The notes: generated by a model from the letters alone, not told the origin. Numbered from the stretch's first letter, positions 18,432-28,530 are shown. The stretch: DNA of 64,000 bases from Gammaproteobacteria bacterium HGW-Gammaproteobacteria-15 (GCA_002840125.1 PGZF01000001.1:620001-684000); one strand, 5' to 3'. Numbers and translations: made by a program.

Positions 18432-19580
18432 ATGGCACAACACATTTTTACTTCTGAGTCGGTATCTGAAGGACATCCGGATAAAATTGCCGATCAGATT
18501 TCTGACGCCGTACTGGATGCAATCCTGGAACAAGATCCTAAAGCCCGCGTTGCCTGCGAAACCTTCGTTAAAACCGGTATGGTGCTGGTAGGTGGTGAAA
18601 TTACTACTTCTGCCTGGGTTGATATTGAAGAAATCACCCGTAAAACCGTGCGCGAAATTGGTTATGTACACTCAGATATGGGCTTTGATGCCGATTCATG
18701 TGCAGTGTTAAATGCCATTGGTAAACAATCACCTGATATTAATCAGGGCGTAGACCGTGCCGATCCGAAAGAACAAGGCGCCGGTGATCAGGGTTTAATG
18801 TTTGGCTACGCCAGCAACGAAACTGACGTATTAATGCCAGCTCCTATTACCTATTCGCACCGTTTGGTACAACGCCAGGCTCAGGTGCGTAAAGATGGCA
18901 CTCTGCCTTGGCTGCGCCCGGATGCTAAATCTCAGTTAAGCTTTATTTATGAAGATGGCAAGCCAGTGGGTATTGATGCGGTAGTATTGTCTACCCAGCA
19001 CTGCGACACCATCAGCACTGAAAACCTACGCGAAGCGGTAATGGAAACCATTATCAAACCGGTATTACCGGCTGAATGGTTAAGCAGCAAAACTAAATTC
19101 TTTATCAACCCAACCGGCCGTTTTGTTATCGGTGGCCCGATGGGCGATTGCGGCTTAACCGGCCGTAAAATTATCGTCGACTCATACGGTGGTATGGCTC
19201 GTCACGGTGGCGGGGCGTTCTCTGGGAAAGATCCGTCAAAAGTAGACCGTTCAGCTGCTTATGCTGCGCGCTATGTGGCAAAAAATATTGTTGCTGCCGG
19301 CCTGGCTGATCGCTGTGAGCTGCAGGTGTCTTACGCTATCGGCGTGGCAGAGCCTACTTCTATCAGTCTGGAAACCTTCGGCACCAGCAAACTGAGTGAA
19401 GATCAGCTGATTAAGCTGGTGCGCGAACACTTTGACCTGCGTCCTTATGGCCTGATTGAAATGCTGCAACTGGAACGGCCAATATACCTGCCAACCGCGG
19501 CTTATGGCCACTTCGGCCGTGATGAGTTCCCGTGGGAGCAAACTGACAAAGCCGAGTTACTGCGCCAGTACGCCAAGTAG
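18432..19580 (+). CDS. metK: S-adenosylmethionine synthetase
   Basis: A 382-residue methionine adenosyltransferase making S-adenosylmethionine from ATP and methionine. It starts at the ATG giving [22 protein letters not shown], the conserved N-terminus (E. coli enzyme 384 residues). Further motifs are [29 protein letters not shown] and [16 protein letters not shown]. It is monocistronic, with a strong hairpin terminator, and is probably repressed by MetJ through the upstream met box. Confidence 0.97.
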   Translation: MAQHIFTSESVSEGHPDKIADQISDAVLDAILEQDPKARVACETFVKTGMVLVGGEITTSAWVDIEEITRKTVREIGYVHSDMGFDADSCAVLNAIGKQSPDINQGVDRADPKEQGAGDQGLMFGYASNETDVLMPAPITYSHRLVQRQAQVRKDGTLPWLRPDAKSQLSFIYEDGKPVGIDAVVLSTQHCDTISTENLREAVMETIIKPVLPAEWLSSKTKFFINPTGRFVIGGPMGDCGLTGRKIIVDSYGGMARHGGGAFSGKDPSKVDRSAAYAARYVAKNIVAAGLADRCELQVSYAIGVAEPTSISLETFGTSKLSEDQLIKLVREHFDLRPYGLIEMLQLERPIYLPTAAYGHFGRDEFPWEQTDKAELLRQYAK

Positions 19581-19600
19581 TTTTTGCCTGTCAGTCACAT

Positions 19601-19626
19601 AAAAGGAGAGCCCGGCTCTCCTTTTT
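19601..19626 (+). terminator. Rho-independent terminator after metK
   Basis: AAAA then GGAGAGC-CCG-GCTCTCC and five T residues form a perfect 7-bp GC-rich stem 20 bp after the metK stop. Confidence 0.9.
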
Positions 19627-19764
19627 CACACCTGCGGTTAGCAAAGCAGAAGAATAATTTCGCCTTATCATCCGGCACTTTTTGTGTATGATAAGCCGTT
19701 ATGTTGTATCCGGGGTCCTCTGTCGGTGAGCAGAGCGAAACAAAACTATAAGAAAGGAACATGT

Positions 19765-21348
19765 ATGTCTGAACAAAACGCCGCCGCTGAAAAAAGCAGC
19801 TGGCTTAATCGTGCGCTTAACGCCATTGAAGTGGTAGGTAATAAATTACCCGACCCGGCTGTGTTATTTGCCTTACTGATGGTCATTGTCTGGGGCATAT
19901 CCTGGCTGCTTTCGGGTGTAACCTTTACTGAGCTGGATCCCCGCTCTGGTCAACAAATACAAATTATCAATTTACTGTCTGGTGAAGCGCTAACTAATTT
20001 CACCTCAAACATCGTCAATACCTTTGTTACCTTTCCGCCTTTGGGCGTAGTGCTGGTAGCTATGTTAGGTTTAGGCGTAGCAGAATATACCGGCTTTATT
20101 AACGCCGGCTTACGCTCTATTTTAACTGTTACACCTAAAATGCTGTTAACGCCGGTTTTAATTGCCGTTGGCGTACTAAGCCATGTCGCTGTAGATGCAG
20201 GTTATGTGTTAGTTGTACCACTGGGGGCGGTAATATTTTATGCTGCCGGACGTCACCCGCTGGCCGGTATAGCTGCGGCCTTTGCCGGTGTATCAGGCGG
20301 TTTTTCCGCTACGTTTTTCCTGCCTTCCAGTTTAGATCCGTTGCTGGCAGGTCTAACACAAACCTCTGCGCAAATTTTAGATCCAACGGTTATGGTAAAC
20401 CCACTGAACAACTATATTTTTACCACAGCCTCAACCTTTCTGATTATTGCTATCGGCTGGGTGCTTACCGATAAAGTGATCGAACCACGCTTAAAAGCAA
20501 CAAAAGTGGACGGTGATACCTCACAAATGGTCACGATGGATGCCCTAAAACCTAACGAGTTGCGAGGCTTAAAAGCGGCTGCTTTTTCTATGCTCGCTGT
20601 AATGGTGTTGTTGGTGTTAACCATAGTGCTACCTGAAGCCACACCCTGGGCGGCAAAACCAGAGCAGGTTTTACCAGGCGTTAACCCATTACTAACCGCA
20701 GCCGCCCCGCTGATGAAATCTATTGTCAGTATTATTTTTATCTTCTTCCTGGTACCGGGTATCGTCTATGGCTATGTCTCCGGCTCAGTAAAAAACCATC
20801 GTGATGTGGTAGCAGGTATGAGCCATGCTATGAGTGGTATGGGTTACTACATTGTTATGGCGTTTTTCTGTGCTTTGTTTTTATATGCTTTCAGCCAGTC
20901 TAACCTCGGCGTACTATTGGCATTAAAAGGTGCTAATGCGTTAAAAGCTATGGGCTTACCTTTAGGTATGACACTGGTAGGCATTGTATTTTTATCCGGT
21001 TTTGTCAATTTGGTAGTAGGTTCTGCTTCAGCCAAATGGGCACTGATAGGCGCGATTATGGTACCTATGCTGATGGAGCTGGGCATCTCACCTGATCTGA
21101 CTCAGGCGGCTTACCGGGTTGGCGACTCCTCTACCAATATCATCACACCACTACTGCCCTACTTCCCGTTGATAGTGGTATTTTGTCAGAAGTACGTCAA
21201 AAATAGTGGCATTGGTACTCTGGTCGCCCTTATGCTGCCTTATTCGGTGGTAATGCTGGTGCTGTGGACGGCCTTCCTGCTTGGCTTCTGGGCGCTGGAT
21301 ATACCACTTGGCCTGGGCTCCAGCTACACCTACTCTGCTACAAACTAA
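19765..21348 (+). CDS. AbgT family transporter
   Basis: A 527-residue inner-membrane transporter with about 11-13 hydrophobic segments. The AbgT family imports p-aminobenzoyl-glutamate in E. coli, and other members export antimetabolites such as sulfonamides. Recognisable stretches are KLPDPAVLFALLMV near the N-terminus, VLSHVAVDAGYVLVVPLGA, and GSASAKWALIGAIMVPML followed by YRVGDSSTNIITPLLPYFP. I start at the ATG at 19765, downstream of AGGAAC, rather than at the ATG at 19684. Substrate and direction are not predictable. No abgA/abgB hydrolase genes are adjacent. Confidence 0.92.
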   Translation: MSEQNAAAEKSSWLNRALNAIEVVGNKLPDPAVLFALLMVIVWGISWLLSGVTFTELDPRSGQQIQIINLLSGEALTNFTSNIVNTFVTFPPLGVVLVAMLGLGVAEYTGFINAGLRSILTVTPKMLLTPVLIAVGVLSHVAVDAGYVLVVPLGAVIFYAAGRHPLAGIAAAFAGVSGGFSATFFLPSSLDPLLAGLTQTSAQILDPTVMVNPLNNYIFTTASTFLIIAIGWVLTDKVIEPRLKATKVDGDTSQMVTMDALKPNELRGLKAAAFSMLAVMVLLVLTIVLPEATPWAAKPEQVLPGVNPLLTAAAPLMKSIVSIIFIFFLVPGIVYGYVSGSVKNHRDVVAGMSHAMSGMGYYIVMAFFCALFLYAFSQSNLGVLLALKGANALKAMGLPLGMTLVGIVFLSGFVNLVVGSASAKWALIGAIMVPMLMELGISPDLTQAAYRVGDSSTNIITPLLPYFPLIVVFCQKYVKNSGIGTLVALMLPYSVVMLVLWTAFLLGFWALDIPLGLGSSYTYSATN

Positions 21349-21367
21349 GCCTGATTAGCTTACCAAC

Positions 21368-21396
21368 AACCCTGCTACGGCAGGGTTTGTTTTTTC
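21368..21396 (+). terminator. Rho-independent terminator after abgT-family gene
   Basis: AACCCTGC-TACG-GCAGGGTT is an 8-bp stem with a tetraloop followed by TG and a T-run. It separates the transporter from rsmE. Confidence 0.88.
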
Positions 21397-21454
21397 TGTT
21401 GCTCGCCGTTGCCGCCTGCTACCATAACGGCATTGTTCAGTTGCAGAAGTTTTT

Positions 21455-22183
21455 ATGCGTATTCCAAGAATTTACCACCACGGTGCTATAGCACTTAACC
21501 ACGAGTTTGCCCTGAATGACGATGCCGCCAACCATGTTGGCCGGGTGCTGCGCATGCCGGTGGGTAGCGAACTGCTGCTGTTTAATGGCGATGGCTTTAA
21601 CTACCCTGCCCACATCAGCAGCTGCGATAAAAAGCGCGTTAATGTTATTGCTACGGCACAGCAAGACAACCCGGTAGAATCACCACTAAAAATTCATCTG
21701 GGCCAGGGTATCTCGCGAGGTGACCGAATGGATTTTGCCATTCAAAAAGCGGTCGAGCTTGGCGTTACTGAAATTACGCCATTATTTACCGAGCGCTGTG
21801 GCGTAAAGCTGGACGGCGAGCGCCTGGCTAAACGTAACGAGCAATGGCAAAAAATCGCCATCAGTGCCTGTGAGCAAAGTGGTCGCAGTGTCGTGCCGAC
21901 CGTGCATCCGGCTATAGCGCTGGACACCTGGCTTAGGCAAAGCACAAAAGAATTAAAGCTGACCTTGCATCCGTGGGCCAAAGACACCATTAAGACGCTT
22001 ATACCCAACCACAATATCCGGTTAGTAATAGGCCCTGAAGGCGGCTTCAGTGAGCAGGAAATGGCGCAAACCACGGCGGCCGGCTTTAGCGGCATTCAGT
22101 TGGGGCCACGCGTACTGCGCACCGAAACAGCAGCACTTACCGCTATCAGTGCATTACAACTGCAATTTGGCGATCTGGCCTGA
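21455..22183 (+). CDS. rsmE: 16S rRNA (uracil-1498 N3)-methyltransferase
   Basis: A 242-residue SPOUT-class methyltransferase modifying U1498 of 16S rRNA. The N-terminal PUA-like part starts MRIPRIYH and contains DAANHVGRVLRMPVG. The C-terminal trefoil-knot motifs are RLVIGPEGGFSEQE and LGPRVLRTETAAL. It is the first gene of a tight rsmE-gshB-yqgE-ruvX-DUF1653 run (gap to gshB 9 bp) that is conserved in gammaproteobacteria. Confidence 0.96.
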   Translation: MRIPRIYHHGAIALNHEFALNDDAANHVGRVLRMPVGSELLLFNGDGFNYPAHISSCDKKRVNVIATAQQDNPVESPLKIHLGQGISRGDRMDFAIQKAVELGVTEITPLFTERCGVKLDGERLAKRNEQWQKIAISACEQSGRSVVPTVHPAIALDTWLRQSTKELKLTLHPWAKDTIKTLIPNHNIRLVIGPEGGFSEQEMAQTTAAGFSGIQLGPRVLRTETAALTAISALQLQFGDLA

Positions 22184-22192
22184 GGATACAGC

Positions 22193-23155
22193 ATGAGTAA
22201 ACCGATAAAACTTGGCATAGTGATGGACCCTATTTCGGCCATCAATATCAAAAAAGACTCCAGTTTTGCCATGTTGCTGCAAGCACAGCAACGCGGTTAT
22301 CAAATTCACTATATGGAAATGGCAGATTTATATCTGCTGGAAGGCCAGGCCCGCGCGGCAACTAAGTTATTAACGGTACAGCAAGACCCGGCCGGTTGGT
22401 ATCAGTTTGGTACTGAACAGGATATTGCCCTTAGCGAGCTGGATGTGATCTTAATGCGTAAAGATCCGCCGTTTGATACCGAGTATATCTACGCTACCTA
22501 CATACTGGAACGGGCAGAAGATTACGGCACGCTGATTGTGAACAAACCGCAAAGCCTGCGCGATGCCAACGAAAAACTTTATACCAGCTGGTTTAGCCAA
22601 CATACACCCAAAACCCTGGTTAGCCGTGACGCCAAACGCTTAAAAGCGTTTTATCAGGCCGAACAAGACGTGATCTTAAAACCACTGGATGGCATGGGCG
22701 GTGCATCGATTTTCCGCTTAAAGCCGGGTGACGCCAACGTTAGCGTGATCATCGAAACGCTAACCGAACATGGCAGCCGTTATGCTATGGCGCAGCGTTT
22801 TATTCCTGAGATAAGCCAGGGCGATAAACGAATACTGGTAGTAAACGGTAAACCCGTGCCATACTGTTTAGCACGTATTCCGGCAAGTGGTGAAACCCGG
22901 GGCAACCTCGCAGCAGGTGGTCGTGGTGAAGCCAGACCTTTGTCAGATTCTGACTGGGCCATTGCCAATGCGGTAGCACCCACGCTAAAAGCAAAAGGAC
23001 TGATTTTTGTCGGTCTGGATGTTATAGGCGATAAGTTAACTGAAATTAACGTTACCAGCCCAACCTGTATCCGCGAAATTGAAGCGGCGTTTCCAATCAG
23101 CATCACCGGTTTGTTATTTGATGAAATTGAACAGCTGCTGGCAGCCCGCCAGTGA
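22193..23155 (+). CDS. gshB: Glutathione synthetase
   Basis: A 320-residue ATP-grasp ligase that joins gamma-glutamylcysteine and glycine to make glutathione. It begins LGIVMDPISAINIKKDSSFAM, typical of GshB, and has MRKDPPFDTEYIY, VLKPLDGMGGASIFR and INVTSPTCIREIE. Length fits the E. coli enzyme (316). It shares the rsmE operon; a glutathione S-transferase is encoded at 55.9 kb in this window. Confidence 0.97.
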   Translation: MSKPIKLGIVMDPISAINIKKDSSFAMLLQAQQRGYQIHYMEMADLYLLEGQARAATKLLTVQQDPAGWYQFGTEQDIALSELDVILMRKDPPFDTEYIYATYILERAEDYGTLIVNKPQSLRDANEKLYTSWFSQHTPKTLVSRDAKRLKAFYQAEQDVILKPLDGMGGASIFRLKPGDANVSVIIETLTEHGSRYAMAQRFIPEISQGDKRILVVNGKPVPYCLARIPASGETRGNLAAGGRGEARPLSDSDWAIANAVAPTLKAKGLIFVGLDVIGDKLTEINVTSPTCIREIEAAFPISITGLLFDEIEQLLAARQ

Positions 23156-23179
23156 CAACCACGTTGTAACGAGGTCACT

Positions 23180-23737
23180 ATGCAGAGTTTTCAGAATCAT
23201 TTTTTAATTGCTATGCCGTCATTAGATGATCCACTGTTTAAACGCAGTGTCGCCTATATTTGTGAGCACAATGATGAAGGCGCCATGGGTATTGTGATTA
23301 ACCACCCGCTGGACGTGAAAGTAGCCGATTTGCTACAACAACTGCAAATTGAGTACAACACCGCAAGCCCGGCGGCAACTGCCCATGTATGCGCTGGTGG
23401 CCCGGTGCAGCACGACAGAGGTTTTGTGTTACATACTGCCAAAGAAGGCTACGCCAGCAGTATGCGGTTAAACGACAGCCTGATGGTGACAACGTCAAAA
23501 GATATTCTGTTTGACCTTACCACCGACAACGCACCGGAGAAGTTTATTCTGGCCCTGGGCTACGCTGGCTGGACCGCCGGCCAGCTAGAGCAGGAAATTG
23601 CCGATAACGCCTGGTTAATTATTCCGGCCGACAGCGATATTATTTTTGATTTAACCCATGCCGAAAAATGGCAAAGTGCTACGGCGAAAATTGGTATTAA
23701 ACCCTGGCAGTTAACTAACGAGGCCGGTCACGCTTAA
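23180..23737 (+). CDS. yqgE: YqgE/AlgH family protein
   Basis: A 185-residue protein of the UPF0301 (YqgE/AlgH) family, start [25 protein letters not shown], with MGIVINHPL and [15 protein letters not shown]. Its molecular role is unknown; AlgH was linked to alginate regulation in Pseudomonas. It overlaps ruvX by one base, so the two are translationally coupled. Confidence 0.95.
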   Translation: MQSFQNHFLIAMPSLDDPLFKRSVAYICEHNDEGAMGIVINHPLDVKVADLLQQLQIEYNTASPAATAHVCAGGPVQHDRGFVLHTAKEGYASSMRLNDSLMVTTSKDILFDLTTDNAPEKFILALGYAGWTAGQLEQEIADNAWLIIPADSDIIFDLTHAEKWQSATAKIGIKPWQLTNEAGHA

Positions 23738-24153
23738 TGAGTCGCACCATTTTAACCTTTGATTACGGTACTAAAAGCATCGGCGTGGCGGTAGGTCAGG
23801 AACTTACCGGCACCGCCTCACTGCTTAGCGCATTAAAAGCCCAGGACGGCACCCCCGACTGGGCAGTGCTGGAAAAGCTGATTAACGAGTGGAAACCACA
23901 GTTATTACTGGTAGGCTTACCGCTGAATATGGACGGCACCGAGCAGCCGTTTACGGTGCGCACACGCAAATTTGCTAATCGCCTGCATGGCCGTTTTGGC
24001 CTGCCGGTAGAGTTGCATGACGAGCGCCTTACTACCACTGAAGCACGCAGCATGCTGTTTGCCGATGGCGGCTACCGTAATTTAGCCAAAGATAAAGTGG
24101 ATAGTTTGTCAGCCAAAATTATCTTTGAGAGCTGGTATGAACAACACGCTTAA
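23737..24153 (+). CDS. ruvX: Putative pre-16S rRNA nuclease YqgF (RuvX)
   Basis: A 138-residue RNase H-fold nuclease. YqgF processes the 5' end of 16S rRNA and was earlier proposed as a Holliday-junction resolvase. Acidic active-site residues are visible in [15 protein letters not shown] (first Asp), HDERLTT, and the C-terminal [12 protein letters not shown]. The start overlaps the yqgE stop, and the last 17 bp overlap the downstream DUF1653 gene. Confidence 0.94.
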   Translation: MSRTILTFDYGTKSIGVAVGQELTGTASLLSALKAQDGTPDWAVLEKLINEWKPQLLLVGLPLNMDGTEQPFTVRTRKFANRLHGRFGLPVELHDERLTTTEARSMLFADGGYRNLAKDKVDSLSAKIIFESWYEQHA

Positions 24154-24391
24154 ACCACCACTTGAACCCGGTTATTATCAGCATTACAAAGGCGCGTATT
24201 ATCAGGTAATTGACTGCGCCCGCCACAGCGAAACCGAACAGTGGCTGGTAATTTACCGCGCGCTGTATGGCGATTTCGGCCTGTGGGCCCGGCCGCTGGA
24301 CATGTTTACTGAAAACGTTGAAATTGCCGGTGAATTGCTACCGCGTTTTCAGTATCTGGGCCAGACAGAACCACAACAACTGGCCGAGTAA
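24137..24391 (+). CDS. DUF1653 domain protein
   Basis: An 84-residue protein of the DUF1653 family: [15 protein letters not shown], then hydrophobic strands and a conserved RPLDMF. Function unknown. I start it at the ATG at 24137 inside the end of ruvX (17-bp overlap); an in-frame TTG at 24125 is less likely. The overlap makes it the last member of the rsmE operon. Confidence 0.88.
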   Translation: MNNTLKPPLEPGYYQHYKGAYYQVIDCARHSETEQWLVIYRALYGDFGLWARPLDMFTENVEIAGELLPRFQYLGQTEPQQLAE

Positions 24392-24511
24392 TCCGCCAGT
24401 GCTGTTAAGGCAACCTGTTATCACCGTTTTTTACCGCCTGTCACTTTTTTAACCTGCGCTGTGTTGCAGGCAAGTACTCTTGTTACATCAAACCAACAAG
24501 AGGACAGCACC

Positions 24512-24763
24512 ATGTTTGAACAAACCGAGTTTTTTCACCAATTAAGCCAGATGAGCCCGCTACTCTGGGTAGCCTTTATCCCCGCCTTTCTGGCAATTTA
24601 CTTTTTGCCCAGCATTATTGCCAGCTTTCTCAACCGCCGGCATTTGGGCAAAATATTTCTTGCCAATATCCCGGCTGGCTTTTCCTTGATAGCCTGGGTG
24701 GCACTGATTGTCTGGGCTTTTACCGGTAAACAGAAAAAAGCGGCTGAACAAGTTACGCAATAG
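24512..24763 (+). CDS. Superinfection-immunity-like small membrane protein
   Basis: An 83-residue protein with two hydrophobic helices (about residues 18-36 and 50-70) separated by the basic loop SFLNRRHLGKI. The arrangement and the ILAN-like segment FLANIPAGFSLIAWVALIVWA match the T4 Imm-like family (superinfection immunity protein, PF14373), which is also widespread as a chromosomal housekeeping-like gene. The ATG at 24512 is preceded by AAGAGGA. The gene sits just before a LytS/LytTR two-component system. Whether it excludes phages here is unknown. Confidence 0.75.
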   Translation: MFEQTEFFHQLSQMSPLLWVAFIPAFLAIYFLPSIIASFLNRRHLGKIFLANIPAGFSLIAWVALIVWAFTGKQKKAAEQVTQ

Positions 24764-24773
24764 ATAGTACACT

Positions 24774-25925
24774 GTGTTTATTCAGGTTTTTGCTTGCGCA
24801 AGTACTACGACAGCAGCTATGACAACACTAACAACATTTCGCCGGAGCATCGCAGCAGACAGTTGCAGCAGCGCCTATTTATGGGCGCAGCTGTTCACCA
24901 TGTTGATTTATGTCGGCTATTTTGTGGCCTATACCCTACCCTTGCTAACGCCTGAACAGCCCCGCTTATATTGGCTGTTTTTAGTAAAATACAGCATTGA
25001 AGCCGCCTGCTTTGTGCTGCTAAGCCATGTGTTATTGCGCCCTGTACTGAAAACAGACAATATCACCACGCTAAAGCGCTGGTCAGTATTTATTTTGCTG
25101 TTGCTGGTAGCGGCGATACTCCAAACCATCGTTTCCTATTTTCTATCCAGCATTGAAGTACTTAAAGATACCGATATGAGCAAGGTAACCGTAGTAACGG
25201 ACAAGAGCGATACGCCGTTACAAATGAACTTTAGCACCAGCTTTATGTTGGTAGCACTAATGACCTCTTTTAGTGTGATGTATCTGGTTTGGGGGGCCGG
25301 TTATATCGCCTGGCAAAGCCGACAGGCACGTAAAGCGCTGCAACAGCAAATGCAGCAAGCACAGCTGCAGCAACTGACTAACCAGCTTAGCCCGCACTTT
25401 TTATTTAATGCCTTTAACAGCATCCGCGCGCTGATTTTTGAAGATCAGCATAAGGCCGCTGATACGGTAACGCGGTTATCTGAATTATTCCGTTTTCACC
25501 TGCAGGCGCATTTACAACCAGAATCTACCCTGGCACAGGAATGGCAGTTAACAGAGCAATATCTGGCTATTGAGCAAGTGCGGCTGGAGCAACGTCTGCA
25601 ATTTAGCTGCGATATAGATAGCAGCCTCTGGCAACACAAGCTGCCCACGCTAAGCCTGCTAACCTTGGTAGAAAACGCCGTTAAACATGGCATTGCACCC
25701 AATATTGCGCCAGGCAAGCTTTGTATCAGTGCTGAAGTTGCCGGTAAAGGCTGGCAACTAAAGGTCACCAACACTACGGCAGATGCCACGCAGCAGGCTG
25801 GTACCGCTACCGGGCTGAGTAATTTACGCCAGCGCCTGCAGTTAATGTACGCCGGCAAAGCTGTGTTACAGCTACAGCAGGCTGAAAATCAATTTAGTGC
25901 GCAGTTGGAGTTTAACCATGTATAA
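24774..25925 (+). CDS. LytS-type sensor histidine kinase
   Basis: A 383-residue (from GTG) inner-membrane kinase of the His_kinase/YehU type. Four hydrophobic helices in the first ~185 residues are followed by a glutamine-rich coiled coil and the H-box LSPHFLFNAFNSIRAL with the phospho-His near residue 207. The ATPase domain has LVENAVKHGI as N-box and a short GLSNLRQRL G-box. The start is uncertain: GTG at 24774 or ATG at 24819 (M-T-T-L), neither with a good ribosome site. It overlaps its response regulator gene by 8 bp. Confidence 0.88.
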   Translation: MFIQVFACASTTTAAMTTLTTFRRSIAADSCSSAYLWAQLFTMLIYVGYFVAYTLPLLTPEQPRLYWLFLVKYSIEAACFVLLSHVLLRPVLKTDNITTLKRWSVFILLLLVAAILQTIVSYFLSSIEVLKDTDMSKVTVVTDKSDTPLQMNFSTSFMLVALMTSFSVMYLVWGAGYIAWQSRQARKALQQQMQQAQLQQLTNQLSPHFLFNAFNSIRALIFEDQHKAADTVTRLSELFRFHLQAHLQPESTLAQEWQLTEQYLAIEQVRLEQRLQFSCDIDSSLWQHKLPTLSLLTLVENAVKHGIAPNIAPGKLCISAEVAGKGWQLKVTNTTADATQQAGTATGLSNLRQRLQLMYAGKAVLQLQQAENQFSAQLEFNHV

Positions 25926-26631
25926 CTGCCTGTTGGTCGATGATGAGCGCCTGGCCCGTAGCGAGTTAAAACGCTTACTTAAAGTGCACCCGCAATGCGC
26001 TATTGTGGCAGAGGCCAGCAGTGGCGAAGAAGCCTTGCAGCACCTGGCGGCCATGCCAATTGACTTGGTGTTTCTTGATATCCAAATGCCGGGCTTAACC
26101 GGCTTGCAACTGGCAGAGCATATTCCGGCCAATACTCAATTTATCTTTTGCACCGCCTTTAACAGCTTCGCGCTGGATGCGTTTGAGCTAAACGCAGTAG
26201 ATTATTTGCTAAAACCGATAGCGCCGGAGCGGCTGGCGAAGGCGCTGCAAAAGCTACGCCCGGCAAATGCCGATGCAGCGCCGCACTTTTTAGCAGAACA
26301 ACATGGTATTTTGCTTAAATTCGGTGACAGCCAACGTGTAGTGCGGCTAAATGAAATCAGCCGCTTTGAAAGCATCGGCAACCATGCTGCGGTGTATACG
26401 CCCTATGGCAAAAGCTTTATTCATAGCTCACTGGCAAAGATCGAACAAAAGCTCGACCCGGCACTGTTTTTCAAAGCCAGCCGCGCCGATATAGTGCGCA
26501 TCAGCGCTATCAGCCATATTGAACCGGCGATAGCCGACGGCGGTTTAATTGCTATCTTGCAAGACGGCCAGCAGGTAGATGTAAGCCGGCGCCAGGCGCA
26601 ACAGCTAAAACAGCAGTTTAGTGCGTTTTAG
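25918..26631 (+). CDS. LytTR family response regulator
   Basis: A 237-residue regulator. The N-terminal receiver has YNCLLVDDE and the phosphorylatable Asp54 in VFLDIQMPG with the conserved Lys in YLLKPI. The C-terminal LytTR DNA-binding domain (about residues 140-237) contains FESIGNHAAVYT and FFKASRADIVRISAI. It starts inside the kinase gene (8-bp overlap) and is clearly its partner. LytTR regulators often control cell-envelope genes; the target here is unknown. Confidence 0.92.
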   Translation: MYNCLLVDDERLARSELKRLLKVHPQCAIVAEASSGEEALQHLAAMPIDLVFLDIQMPGLTGLQLAEHIPANTQFIFCTAFNSFALDAFELNAVDYLLKPIAPERLAKALQKLRPANADAAPHFLAEQHGILLKFGDSQRVVRLNEISRFESIGNHAAVYTPYGKSFIHSSLAKIEQKLDPALFFKASRADIVRISAISHIEPAIADGGLIAILQDGQQVDVSRRQAQQLKQQFSAF

Positions 26632-26649
26632 CTGCTAACGTTTCAACCA

Positions 26650-27534
26650 CTAAAGCTGCTGGCGATACCATTCGCCTAAAATCAGGCTGGCCGCTACGCT
26701 AACGTTGAGTGATTCTACTTTGCCCGAACCCGGTATTTGCAGCGCAATATCAGCGCTTTTAGCGACGTTTTTTGACACGCCAAACATCTCTTCACCAAAT
26801 ACAATCACGACCTTGGCCGGAAGTGTGCTTTGATACAGTGAGGTGCCAGCGTGGCTGGAGGTGGTAATAAGTGTATAACCGGCTTCTTTACACAGCTGTA
26901 ATGCCAGCGGCAGGTTGTCACAACTTAAACCATCAACAAATTCACCGCCGCCCTCAGCCGTGCGCAGTGCCGCACCCGATTGCAGCAGCTCCGGTTGCTT
27001 CATAATAATGCCACCCACACCAAAGTGCGCGCAGCTGCGCGTTATCGCGCCTAAATTATGCGGGTTGCCCACACCATCTAAGGCTAACAAACAGTCACGC
27101 TTGCGGCCTTTTTGCTGCAAATATGCCGCCAGGCTTTGCTGGGGTTTACGTTTTACCAGCAGCACCACGCCGCCGTGATGGCCACTACCGGCTACTTTTT
27201 CCAGCTCCGTATCATCAACTATGTGATAGGCTTTTTTTACCGCCGCTAAATACTTCATCACATCGGCAAATTTCGCTGCCATCTGCTGTGATACATACAG
27301 CCGGATCAGCGCATCCGGGCGCTGGTTAAATAACACCCGGCAAGCGTTTTCGCCATATACCTTGCCTTCATCATCCAGCACTGTGCGCACGGCTTTAACT
27401 GGCGGTGCTTTATCAGATGCAGGACGCTTAGCTTTACTTGCTGCTGGCCTGGCGTTCTTAGCACCGGCATCTTTGGTCCACGGTTTATGCAGTGGATTGG
27501 CCGCTTTACCGCCTTTGGGCTTGTGTTGTGACAT
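26650..27534 (-). CDS. TrmH/SpoU family RNA methyltransferase (YfiF-like)
   Basis: A 294-residue 2'-O-ribose methyltransferase of the SPOUT class. A basic, lysine/alanine-rich N-terminal tail (about residues 1-50) precedes a substrate-binding domain starting YGENACRVLFNQRPDALIRL. The SpoU catalytic domain has LDGVGNPHNLGAITR, VFGEEMFGV and LNVSVAASLIL. It resembles E. coli YfiF, whose RNA target is unclear. It is convergent with the LytTR regulator. Confidence 0.88.
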   Translation of the reverse strand: MSQHKPKGGKAANPLHKPWTKDAGAKNARPAASKAKRPASDKAPPVKAVRTVLDDEGKVYGENACRVLFNQRPDALIRLYVSQQMAAKFADVMKYLAAVKKAYHIVDDTELEKVAGSGHHGGVVLLVKRKPQQSLAAYLQQKGRKRDCLLALDGVGNPHNLGAITRSCAHFGVGGIIMKQPELLQSGAALRTAEGGGEFVDGLSCDNLPLALQLCKEAGYTLITTSSHAGTSLYQSTLPAKVVIVFGEEMFGVSKNVAKSADIALQIPGSGKVESLNVSVAASLILGEWYRQQL

Positions 27535-27673
27535 AGAAAATCCTGCGTGCGCCGTTTGGCGCGGTAAATCAATAATGCAGCGGATTTTACCAGCTGCGTG
27601 GCAACAATACTTGTATTTTTCTGCGTGCGCAGTATGCTGACGGCCTTTAAATTTGCCGCTACAGGCCTTGTTT

Positions 27674-28510
27674 ATGCTTAGTTATCGCCACAGTTATCAT
27701 GCCGGTAATCATGCCGATGTGATTAAACATCTGGTACAGGTGGCCATTGTTGATTACCTGCTGCAAAAAGATAAACCCTTTTGCTACCACGACAGCCATG
27801 CCGGTGCCGGCTTGTATAGCCTGCTGGCCGAACAGGCGCAGAAAACCGGCGAGTATCAGGGCGGTATTGGTAAACTGTGGCACTACCAGGCACAAAGCCC
27901 GGCGTTGGCGCACTATATCGCACTGATAAAACAACTGAACCCGGATGGCGAGCTGGCGTTTTACCCCGGCTCACCGAAGATTGCTGCCATGTTGCTACGC
28001 AGCGGTGACAGCGTTCAGGCCACCGAGCTGCACCCGACCGACTACCCCATTCTGGCCAGCCAGTTTGCCCGGCGCCGCCACAGCCGGATTGAACATATGG
28101 ATGCCTGGGCCGGTTTTAAAGCCATGCTGCCACCGCTGCATAAACGCGGTCTGGTATTAATCGATCCGCCCTACGAGCTGAAAACCGAATATCAGGATGT
28201 GGTCACCGGCTTAAAAAGTGCCTATCAGCGTTTTCCACAAGCGACCTATGCTATCTGGTATCCGGTAATAGAGCGCGCGGCAGTGGAAGCCTTTATCAGT
28301 GCTATTGTTGCTACCGGCATTAAAGATCAGCTGCGTATTGAATACTGCCCACTGCCGGATAGCAGTGGCTTTGGCATGACCGGTAGCGGTATGCTGGTGA
28401 TTAACCCGCCCTATACACTGGCAGCAAATATAAAGCAGGCTCTGGCCGAGCTAAGCCCACTGTTAAGCGCCGGTGGTGATTATCAGGTTAACCAGTTAGT
28501 ACCACAGTGA
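27674..28510 (+). CDS. rlmJ: 23S rRNA (adenine-2030 N6)-methyltransferase
   Basis: A 278-residue enzyme methylating A2030 of 23S rRNA (E. coli RlmJ 280 residues). It starts MLSYRHSYHAGNHADVIKH, the diagnostic N-terminus, and contains the catalytic DPPY motif in GLVLIDPPYELK. The ATG at 27674 is used rather than the in-frame start at 27653 because it reproduces the family N-terminus. It stands alone. Confidence 0.95.
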   Translation: MLSYRHSYHAGNHADVIKHLVQVAIVDYLLQKDKPFCYHDSHAGAGLYSLLAEQAQKTGEYQGGIGKLWHYQAQSPALAHYIALIKQLNPDGELAFYPGSPKIAAMLLRSGDSVQATELHPTDYPILASQFARRRHSRIEHMDAWAGFKAMLPPLHKRGLVLIDPPYELKTEYQDVVTGLKSAYQRFPQATYAIWYPVIERAAVEAFISAIVATGIKDQLRIEYCPLPDSSGFGMTGSGMLVINPPYTLAANIKQALAELSPLLSAGGDYQVNQLVPQ

Positions 28511-28530
28511 TAGTGCAGTTCAACTGGCGA

